A stretch of DNA of 16,680 bases from Caldilineaceae bacterium (GTDB taxonomy: Bacteria > Chloroflexota > Anaerolineae > Caldilineales > Caldilineaceae): assembly GCA_014879855.1 (NCBI GenBank), contig JACSRH010000080.1, positions 1 to 16,680 of the forward strand. Direction: 5' to 3'. This document shows, piece by piece, positions 6,802-12,553 of the stretch. The notes under the pieces were generated by a model, which worked only from the letters and a program-made list of their open reading frames with translations, made no database searches and had not been told where the DNA came from. Position 1 is the first letter of the stretch, and every line of letters begins with the position of its first letter. The position numbers were made by a program, and so were the translations under genes.

Positions 6802-7911
6802 CTAGCCGGTGATTTCCGCCAAAGGCAGCCCCAAAAAGCTGGCGATGCGCTGCGACTGTTTTTCAACCGCGCGGCGCACGCGCATCGATAGGTTCTTGAA
6901 CGGTTCCAGTGTGATGACCAGCCCGCCGGTCTTGCGTACATAGCGCCATGTGGCAACGGCGACGCCGGCGTCGAGCACCACGCCCTCGATATGGCCGGCG
7001 ATGCGGAAGACCTGCTTGTGATGCGTGGGTGGCACGAGCCAACGCTTGTCCCTGTGCGCAAGCAGGAGCGGGTCAAAGCGGTAAAGCATCCGCACTGTGG
7101 TGCGCAACTCATCCGCAGGCGTCAGCAGCTCGTCAATATCCCGCCGCAAGAGGAGCCATTCGACGCCATCCACGACCACCTGTGTCACTTCGTCTTCGAG
7201 TGCGGCCAGCCAGCCGCGCGCCGACTCGCGCTTGTCGCCGCGCCAGTAGGCGAAATCCTGCAAGGTGGCCGGCCCATAGGCGTGTAGATAACGCCGCAAG
7301 ATTTCACGATTGGCGGCGTCAGGGTCGGGCAGGTCCCAGGCAAGATCGGGGCGCCAGCTAGCGCGGTGTGCAAAGAGACCTTCGCCGTCACGCGCTGCGT
7401 GGCACGCGTGGCCCTGGCGCACGAGATCGGCGAACAGGCCGCCCCACGGCGACAAATGATCCTCATCGGTGATGAGGCCGGAAGCGCGCAGGTCGGAACG
7501 ACCCATGACGCCCTTTGCGCGCAACAGCATCTCGGCGCGCGCGACAAGTTCGACATAGGCGTCGCCAGCGTCAGTGCGCTCGGCCGCGCGCTCCCACCAA
7601 CTTTTGCGCGCGGCCAGCATGGCGCACACCAACGGCCAATCGGCAGTGGCATAAACATGCAGCGTGCCGCGCTGCCCCCACAGCTTGACCAGGGAGCGCT
7701 CATCGAAGAGCAGCGCGTTGTAGCGGGCATGGTTCAAGCCAACTGTGCGGTTGAACAACGCCACGCCAGCGGCAGGATGGATCTGCGCCTGGATGCCAGC
7801 CAGCATCTGCGCGGCAAGTTCGGGCGTGGCAAAGGGATCGATCAACCCGGAGCGGCGCAGGCGAAACCAACGCACCTGCTGAAGGTCGGCATGAATGCGC
7901 GTCTGTGTCAT
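6802..7911 (-). CDS. AlkZ/YcaQ-like winged-helix DNA glycosylase (HTH_42 family)
   Basis: A 369-aa protein of the HTH_42 winged-helix family (PF06224), which includes Streptomyces AlkZ and E. coli YcaQ/AlkX. Those enzymes excise bulky or crosslinked alkylated bases. Visible landmarks are LAGIQAQIHPA with the Gln41-x-Gln43 motif, matching the catalytic QxQ pair of AlkZ, the WGQRGTLHVYATADWPL segment (78-94), and the C-terminal wing ending VRRAVEKQSQRIASFLGL. The length agrees with the family. ATG 7911 has only a weak AGGG in front, and a TATAAT lies just upstream on the minus strand, so the transcript leader may be very short. It is divergent from the hydrolase gene. An imperfect LexA-like site lies about 30 bp upstream, which would fit DNA-damage induction. 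Many relatives are annotated only as winged-helix DNA-binding proteins; the exact lesion is unknown. Confidence 0.87.
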   Translation of the reverse strand: MTQTRIHADLQQVRWFRLRRSGLIDPFATPELAAQMLAGIQAQIHPAAGVALFNRTVGLNHARYNALLFDERSLVKLWGQRGTLHVYATADWPLVCAMLAARKSWWERAAERTDAGDAYVELVARAEMLLRAKGVMGRSDLRASGLITDEDHLSPWGGLFADLVRQGHACHAARDGEGLFAHRASWRPDLAWDLPDPDAANREILRRYLHAYGPATLQDFAYWRGDKRESARGWLAALEDEVTQVVVDGVEWLLLRRDIDELLTPADELRTTVRMLYRFDPLLLAHRDKRWLVPPTHHKQVFRIAGHIEGVVLDAGVAVATWRYVRKTGGLVITLEPFKNLSMRVRRAVEKQSQRIASFLGLPLAEITG

Positions 7912-7922
7912 GGCCCTATCTC

Positions 7923-7928
7923 ATTATA
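7923..7928 (-). promoter_or_regulatory. Putative -10 element (TATAAT) for the glycosylase gene
   Basis: Read on the minus strand, a perfect TATAAT lies 11 bases before the ATG at 7911. Transcription would start only about 4-6 bases before the start codon, giving a near-leaderless mRNA. No good -35 box is found at 16-18 bp; the imperfect LexA-like site occupies that area. Confidence 0.45.
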
Positions 7929-7938
7929 TCCTGAAAAC

Positions 7939-7950
7939 GAACAAATGTGC
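7939..7950. promoter_or_regulatory. Imperfect LexA-like site (GAAC-N4-GTgC)
   Basis: The sequence GAACAAATGTGC differs at one base from GAAC-N4-GTTC. Its core AAAT is the complement of the ATTT core of the perfect site at 8941-8954. It lies between the divergent glycosylase and hydrolase genes, over the -35 area of the former. A single near-match can arise by chance, so this is tentative. Confidence 0.3.
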
Positions 7951-8043
7951 TGGCTGGAAAGTTTATCGCGTCTTGTGGTGCTGAACAAGTCGAGCTCTCC
8001 CTTGACGCCACCTTATTTTTTCATCAGGAACCGATGCGCTAGA

Positions 8044-8862
8044 ATGAGCACGAAGCCTATCCTCACACTCAAACTGGGAGAGCCCTTTTTCGTGGAAACA
8101 ATCGTTGTCGGCAACCGCACCCTGGCTTTCCGCCATTACGGGCGTCATCTCGCACCGGGGCGCCCCCCGGTGGTGCTGGTGCATGGCGCGGGGGGCAATC
8201 ATCTGGTTTGGCCGCCGCAGGTTCGCCATCTGGCGGAGACCGCCATCTATGCCTTGGACTTGCCCGGTCACGGCGAGTCGCCACAGCCAGTCTGCGCCAC
8301 GATCGATGCTTACAGCGAGGTTATCCACGATTTTGTCGATGGGCTCGAACTGCCCTGGTTTGTGCTGGCCGGACATTCGATGGGCGGCGCGATAGCACTG
8401 GACTTTGCTCTTGCCTACACACACCGGCTGGCAGGCATCGTCGTGGTGGGGGCCGGCGCGCGCATAAAAGTCTCGCCCGCTTTCCTCGACGGCATTCTGC
8501 ATGATTTTCACGACACAACGAAACAGATCGTCGAGTATTCCTATCACAGTTCGACGGACGCGAACGCAAAGGAGCAGTATTTACGCGCCTTACGTGAGAA
8601 TGATCCGCAGACGCTTTATGGAGATTTTGCCGCGGTCGAAGCCTTCGATGTACGCGATCGATTGGAAATGTTGAGGACGCCTACGCTGATCCTCTGCGGA
8701 CGGCACGACCGTATGACGCCCCCTGCGCTCAGCAGGACGCTGCACGAACGCATCCCCGGCAGCCAATTGCATTTTATCGAAGAGGCCGGGCACAATGTAC
8801 TCCTCGAACAGCCCACCGCCGTAGCCGCGCACCTCACCTGTTTTCTCGACCAGTTAAGCTGA
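8044..8862 (+). CDS. Alpha/beta hydrolase
   Basis: A 272-aa alpha/beta-hydrolase with the full catalytic set: oxyanion-hole HGAGGN (48-52), nucleophile elbow GHSMGG with Ser112, acid Asp222 in CGRHDRMTPP, and His250 in EAGHNVLLEQP. LDLPGHGES (71-79) is also typical. Residues about 140-205 form the variable cap that sets substrate choice, so esterase, lactonase or C-C hydrolase roles cannot be told apart. The ATG at 8044 has a poor ribosome binding site. A GTG at 8092, preceded by GGGAG at 8076-8080, is an alternative that would drop 16 residues. The frame is open back to 7366, but that part is antisense to the glycosylase gene and is not coding. The gene is divergent from the glycosylase, and no operon partner is evident. 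Confidence 0.9.
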   Translation: MSTKPILTLKLGEPFFVETIVVGNRTLAFRHYGRHLAPGRPPVVLVHGAGGNHLVWPPQVRHLAETAIYALDLPGHGESPQPVCATIDAYSEVIHDFVDGLELPWFVLAGHSMGGAIALDFALAYTHRLAGIVVVGAGARIKVSPAFLDGILHDFHDTTKQIVEYSYHSSTDANAKEQYLRALRENDPQTLYGDFAAVEAFDVRDRLEMLRTPTLILCGRHDRMTPPALSRTLHERIPGSQLHFIEEAGHNVLLEQPTAVAAHLTCFLDQLS

Positions 8863-8932
8863 AGTAGACCCCGGAAAACAGCAGGAGACGTTTTCTCCAC
8901 CCTGCGCACGCCTCCAAAATATTCCCGCTGCC

Positions 8933-8961
8933 TTGACAAGAGAACATTTGTTCTATACAAT
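8933..8961 (+). promoter_or_regulatory. Sigma-70-type promoter of the FtsK-like operon
   Basis: TTGACA (8933-8938) is followed after exactly 17 bp by TACAAT (8956-8961): a perfect -35 and a one-mismatch -10. The predicted start near 8968 leaves a leader of about 17 bases that includes GGAGG (8971-8975) before ATG 8985. This is the clearest promoter in the window. Confidence 0.8.
8941..8954. promoter_or_regulatory. LexA (SOS) operator inside the promoter spacer
   Basis: AGAACATTTGTTCT has 6-bp perfect inverted arms and contains GAAC-ATTT-GTTC, the B. subtilis/actinobacterial-type LexA (Cheo) box consensus GAAC-N4-GTTC. It fills the spacer between the -35 and -10 boxes, so bound repressor would exclude RNA polymerase. 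The match and its position are seen directly; LexA as the binding protein is inferred, since no lexA gene lies in the window. Confidence 0.72.
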
Positions 8962-8984
8962 CATCAACACGGAGGTTAGTCCCT

Positions 8985-10046
8985 ATGAAACCGGATCGTG
9001 CCTGGTTGGAGCACAGCGCTGACCAGATCGAAGGAATTCTGGCGCGGCATAAAGCAAGAGGAGTCGTGCTGGGCGGGGTGGTCACACCGCGTTTTATTCA
9101 GTTCCGCGTACAGCCTGACCCGCGCGTGCGCGTCAATCGCCTGATCGCGCTGGCGGAGGAAATTGCGCTTGGCTTGGGCTGTGCTTCGGTGCGCGTCGCG
9201 CGCAGTGGCGCCTTTGTGCATGTCGAAGTGCCACGCAACCTTGAAGACCCCGTGCGCCTGCTCCAACTCGCCGCCTCACTGGACGCGGTTCCTCCTTATG
9301 CCGCGATCCTGGGGTTGGAGGAGGCTGGACAGCCGCTGCTGCTGCGCCTGCCCGCACCGGATGTCGTGCATATCCTCATTGTAGGGACAACGGGCAGCGG
9401 CAAAAGCGCGTTAGCGCGCACCATGCTGGCGTCGCTGGCGCTCAACAACGATGCCCAGACGTTGCGTTTGGTGCTCATCGACCCCAAAGGTCGTGGATTT
9501 GCCCCGCTTGCTCACTTGCCCCATGTCGAAGGCGGCCTGCTGAAGGAGGTGCAAGCGACTACGCTGCACCTGCGCATGCTCGTGCGCGAAATGGAGCGGC
9601 GCGATGGCGAAAGCGTCAGCACGCCAGTCATCGTGGTGGCGATCGATGAACTGGCCGATTTGTTGCAGACAGGCGGCAAAGCTGTGGAAGGGGCGATTGT
9701 GCGATTGGCGCAACGCGGCCGGCAGGCAGGCATTCATATTCTTGCCTGCACCCAGAAGCCCACCGCCAATGTGATCGGCAGCGCCATGAAAGCAAACTTT
9801 CCAGTGAGGTTGGTGGGCGCGGTGGCAAGCCGCGACGAAGCGCGCCACGCCACCGGCATCACCGACAGTGGCGCGGAGAAGCTGGCGGGACGCGGCGATT
9901 TTCTACTGGTGACGAAAGGGGAAGCGATGCGTTTTCAAGCAGCCTGGATCAGCGAGGAGGAATGTCAGTCGCTGGGGGTCAAGCGCGCCAGACCACCGGC
10001 TGGGGTGACGCCCGGCCAGCGCTGGCATGAAAAGGAGCCTTTATGA
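8985..10046 (+). CDS. Compact soluble FtsK/SpoIIIE-like DNA-translocase ATPase, probably SOS-regulated
   Basis: A 353-aa protein with the FtsK/SpoIIIE motor fold: Walker A GTTGSGKS (134-141), LVLIDPKGR (163-170), Walker B VIVVAIDELADL with Asp221/Glu222, and the family stretch LAQRGRQAGIHILACTQKPT (241-260). Residues about 34-85 (FIQFRVQPDPRVRVNRLIAL onward) resemble the FtsK alpha domain, which precedes the motor ring. Full FtsK/SpoIIIE are roughly 700-1300 aa; here the N-terminal membrane domain and the C-terminal gamma DNA-orientation domain are absent. It should be a cytosolic ring motor acting on double-stranded DNA. ATG 8985 has GGAGG nine bases upstream, behind a strong promoter with a LexA box. 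The stop overlaps the next ATG, giving coupling to a small membrane protein. It is probably not the main chromosomal FtsK; plasmid- or phage-type relatives are alternatives. Confidence 0.88.
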   Translation: MKPDRAWLEHSADQIEGILARHKARGVVLGGVVTPRFIQFRVQPDPRVRVNRLIALAEEIALGLGCASVRVARSGAFVHVEVPRNLEDPVRLLQLAASLDAVPPYAAILGLEEAGQPLLLRLPAPDVVHILIVGTTGSGKSALARTMLASLALNNDAQTLRLVLIDPKGRGFAPLAHLPHVEGGLLKEVQATTLHLRMLVREMERRDGESVSTPVIVVAIDELADLLQTGGKAVEGAIVRLAQRGRQAGIHILACTQKPTANVIGSAMKANFPVRLVGAVASRDEARHATGITDSGAEKLAGRGDFLLVTKGEAMRFQAAWISEEECQSLGVKRARPPAGVTPGQRWHEKEPL

Positions 10047-10429
10047 AGCGTATGATAGTAATGGCCATTGTGATTGTCGGCGGTGTGGCGGTGTGGCGGT
10101 TGGGCAGCCGCTTGAGCGCGGACGCAGTTGGCATGGCAGTCGGCATTTTGCTGGGCGTGCTGGCCAGCATTCCCGCGTCGCTGCTGATGCTTGCCAGCAG
10201 CCGGCGCCGCGACGTTCAAGAGAGCGAGCGCTGGCCAGAGCCACCGCGTGAACGCCTGGCGCCGGCGCACCAGCCACCGGTGATCGTGCTGGCAGGGCAG
10301 GCGCCACCGCAACAACAGTTGGCGCCGCCGCCCTATCCTTCTCCACATGCAGTTTACGGTTGGCCGCAGCCTTCCACTTCCGCTCGCCAGTTCAAGATCG
10401 TGGGCGAACAGGAACAGTGGTTGGAATAG
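10043..10429 (+). CDS. Two-TM membrane protein with Pro/Gln-rich tail, coupled to the FtsK-like motor
   Basis: A 128-aa protein. Two hydrophobic segments (about residues 4-20 and 28-52) form a hairpin. SRRR follows at 53-56, suggesting the tail is cytoplasmic by the positive-inside rule. Residues 60-112 are rich in Pro, Gln and Ala (QAPPQQQLAPPPYPSPHA), and the end QFKIVGEQEQWLE is charged. No family is recognised. The ATG overlaps the motor's stop (ATGA) and is preceded by AAAGGAG (10030-10036), so the two are made together. The layout, membrane helices plus a Pro/Gln-rich linker, is what FtsK carries on the same chain before its motor. That supports a role as a detached anchor, which is an inference. 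Confidence 0.8.
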   Translation: MKRMIVMAIVIVGGVAVWRLGSRLSADAVGMAVGILLGVLASIPASLLMLASSRRRDVQESERWPEPPRERLAPAHQPPVIVLAGQAPPQQQLAPPPYPSPHAVYGWPQPSTSARQFKIVGEQEQWLE

Positions 10430-10448
10430 CGCAGCAAAAAATCATGAC

Positions 10449-10499
10449 GACGCGAAGTGCGCGGGGTGGGAAAGTTTCCCACCCCGCGCACTTCGCGTC
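10449..10499. repeat. Perfect 51-bp inverted repeat (palindromic element)
   Basis: Arms of 25 bp (10449-10473 and 10475-10499) are exact reverse complements around a single central G at 10474. The arm begins GACGCGAAGTGCGCGGGG and ends TGGGAAA. It lies 19 bp after the small membrane-protein gene and would form a very stable hairpin in RNA. No T-run follows on the plus strand; on the minus strand a TTTTTT lies a few bases beyond. It could end transcription of the FtsK-like operon, or be a dispersed REP- or MITE-like palindrome. Spurious peptides from it (GVGKFPTPRTSR, GWESFPPRALRV) appear in several frames. Confidence 0.85.
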
Positions 10500-10552
10500 T
10501 GGACAATGAACAAACGGCGCCATCGCGTTTCCACGCCCGCCGAAGGGAGTGC

Positions 10553-10582
10553 TTGGGCAAGGCATTGAAATTACGGTACACT
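10553..10582 (+). promoter_or_regulatory. Weak candidate promoter for the antiporter gene
   Basis: TTGGGC (10553-10558), then 18 bp, then TACACT (10577-10582), about 57 bases before the antiporter ATG. Both boxes are imperfect. It is offered because the gene follows a strong hairpin and needs its own promoter. Confidence 0.25.
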
Positions 10583-10639
10583 GCATTGACCGACGCCGAG
10601 CATCAGGTCGTCGAGCACATCGACAGGAAGAGGCGTTTC

Positions 10640-12508
10640 ATGCAATTAGATCCATTAGCCGCGATTGGCGGCATTCTTCTCACTGGCTTCCTTTGCCAGT
10701 GGTTGTCGTGGCGGCTGCGGATTCCCGTCATCTTGCCCTTGCTTTTCACGGGCTTGCTGGCCGGGCCGCTGCTTAACGTGGTGGAGCCAAAAGCCTTGCT
10801 GGGGGATCTGTTCACTCCCTTTGTGTCCATCTCTGTTGCCATCATCCTCTTTGAGGGAGCATTGACCCTGAACTGGAAGGAAGTGCGCCAGGTGGCTGGC
10901 GTGGTGCGCAATCTGCTGACAATCGGCGCCCTCATCACCTGGTTGGGCAGCGCGGTGGCCGCGCATTATCTGGTCGGGTTGTCGTGGAACTTGGCCTTCC
11001 TGTTTGGCGCCTTGATCATCGTGACCGGGCCTACTGTGGTGGCGCCCATCTTGCGCAATGTGCGTCCCACCGCCAATGTTGGATCGATCCTGCGTTGGGA
11101 AGGCATTTTGATCGACCCAATCGGCGCCTCGATCGCTGTCGTGGTCTTTGAATTGGTCGTGACGGGTGCGGATCTTTCTTGGCAAGATACGCTGATCTCG
11201 TTTGCGCTGCTGGCCACGGTGGGCTGTACGCTGGGTGCAATCGCAGGGTATCTCACCTATGTGGTTTTGCAGCGTTATCTCGTTCCCGATTATCTGCGCG
11301 ACATCATGGTGTTGACAGCCGTCATCGTCATCTTTGTCCTGTCCGACACGCTGCTCCATGAATCGGGACTCTTCGCCGTCACCGTGATGGGCATCTTCCT
11401 GGCCAACACAAATCTGCGCAAATTACGCGAGGTGCTCTACTTCAAAGAAAAGTTGAGCATGTTGCTGATCGCATCGCTCTTTATTCTGTTGGCCGCCAAT
11501 ATCACGCTGCAAGAGTTGCAAATGTTGACCTGGGGCAGCTTCCTGCTGCTGCTGGTGGTCATGTTTGTTCTGCGGCCGTTGAGCGCGCAGATCAGCGCGC
11601 TCCGCAGCGATTTGAACTCGCACGAGCGGCTTTTTCTTTCCTGGATTGCCCCGCGCGGCATTGTGGCCGCGTCGGTCTCTTCGCTTTTCGTCTTTCGACT
11701 CACCGCACGCGGGATGGATGAAGCGGCTATCTTGGCGCCGCTCGTTTTTCTCATCATCGTGGGAACCGTGCTGGCGCAGGGAATGACGGCCAAACCTTTG
11801 GCGAAAAAACTGGGCATCAGCGAGGCGGATCCCCAGGGCTTCCTGATCATGGGTGCGGATCTGTTTGCACGGGAACTGGCGTTGATGATCCAAAAGGCCG
11901 GTCTGACCGTGCGACTGGTTGATGTAAATCGCGCCAATATCCAAATTGCGCGGCTTGCCGGGTTGGATGCTCTGGAGGGCAATATCTTGTCCGAATATGT
12001 GGAATCTGACTTGGATCTGAGCGGCATCGGGCGGCTGTTGGCGGTCACGCATAATGACGAAGCCAATGCACTGGCTTGTAAACATTTCGAGGACGAGTTT
12101 AGTTCGCAAGAGGTCTATCAACTGGCGCCGCAGTTGACGGAGCGCGAACAATCCGCGCTCAATCACCCTAATCTGGGGCGGCTGCTCTTTGCTAAGGACG
12201 CCACTCATGAAGCGATCAGAAACCGGCTCCAAACCGGCGCCGTGCTTAAGATGACGTCATTCACCGACGAATTTACCATCGACGACTTCCGCGCGCTGTA
12301 CGGCGAAGAGGCGCTGATCTTGATAGGGCGCCGCGGCAAAAAAGTAACCGTATCCACCAGCAGACGCCCTATCACACCGCAACAGGGGTGGACGGTAATC
12401 AGCTTGGTGACGGACAGGGAAACCGCGCCGGTCCAGGAAAAAGGCGCGCGTACGCCCGTGGCTGCCCGATCGGATCGAGAGCCAGAGTCACCCCTTTTTG
12501 CGGCGTAA
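10640..12508 (+). CDS. CPA1-type cation:proton antiporter with C-terminal TrkA-N-like domain
   Basis: A 622-aa protein. Residues about 5-390 form a Na+/H+ exchanger domain (PF00999 type) with 12 or so helices. Landmarks are VTGPTVVAPILRNVRP (128-143), EGILIDPIGA with Glu154/Asp159 (the antiporter acidic site), HESGLFAVTVMGIFLAN (240-256) and WIAPRGIVAAS (335-345). Residues about 399-520 resemble a TrkA-N/RCK Rossmann domain (FLIMGADLFARELALMIQ, then VRLVDVNRANIQIARLAGL), although the usual Gly-x-Gly-x-x-Gly is degraded, so nucleotide binding may differ. It would exchange K+ or Na+ for H+ across the membrane with cytoplasmic gating. ATG 10640 has AGGAAGAGG at 10625-10633. The open frame continues upstream to 10457, but that part is only the 51-bp palindrome and spacer. 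Confidence 0.92.
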   Translation: MQLDPLAAIGGILLTGFLCQWLSWRLRIPVILPLLFTGLLAGPLLNVVEPKALLGDLFTPFVSISVAIILFEGALTLNWKEVRQVAGVVRNLLTIGALITWLGSAVAAHYLVGLSWNLAFLFGALIIVTGPTVVAPILRNVRPTANVGSILRWEGILIDPIGASIAVVVFELVVTGADLSWQDTLISFALLATVGCTLGAIAGYLTYVVLQRYLVPDYLRDIMVLTAVIVIFVLSDTLLHESGLFAVTVMGIFLANTNLRKLREVLYFKEKLSMLLIASLFILLAANITLQELQMLTWGSFLLLLVVMFVLRPLSAQISALRSDLNSHERLFLSWIAPRGIVAASVSSLFVFRLTARGMDEAAILAPLVFLIIVGTVLAQGMTAKPLAKKLGISEADPQGFLIMGADLFARELALMIQKAGLTVRLVDVNRANIQIARLAGLDALEGNILSEYVESDLDLSGIGRLLAVTHNDEANALACKHFEDEFSSQEVYQLAPQLTEREQSALNHPNLGRLLFAKDATHEAIRNRLQTGAVLKMTSFTDEFTIDDFRALYGEEALILIGRRGKKVTVSTSRRPITPQQGWTVISLVTDRETAPVQEKGARTPVAARSDREPESPLFAA

Positions 12509-12553
12509 AAAGTTACGTGGTGCGCCGGGTGCATCAATAAGGAAGCAATTGTT

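Noticed and set aside
6487..6891. 134-codon plus-strand open frame in the gap before the glycosylase gene.
   Set aside because: Its translation is low-complexity Arg/Gln/Ser text from repeat words, it runs into the antisense of the glycosylase gene, and it has no ribosome site or family features.
7366..8043. Long N-terminal extension of the alpha/beta hydrolase frame.
   Set aside because: Most of it is antisense to the well-supported glycosylase gene, and the rest crosses the promoter region. The hydrolase fold is complete from 8044 or 8092.
8889..8904. GGAGA/TCTCC hairpin after the hydrolase gene as a terminator.
   Set aside because: The stem is short, interrupted if extended, and lacks a following T-run.
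10457..10639. N-terminal extension of the antiporter frame.
   Set aside because: It is only a readthrough of the 51-bp palindrome and spacer; a good ribosome site precedes ATG 10640.
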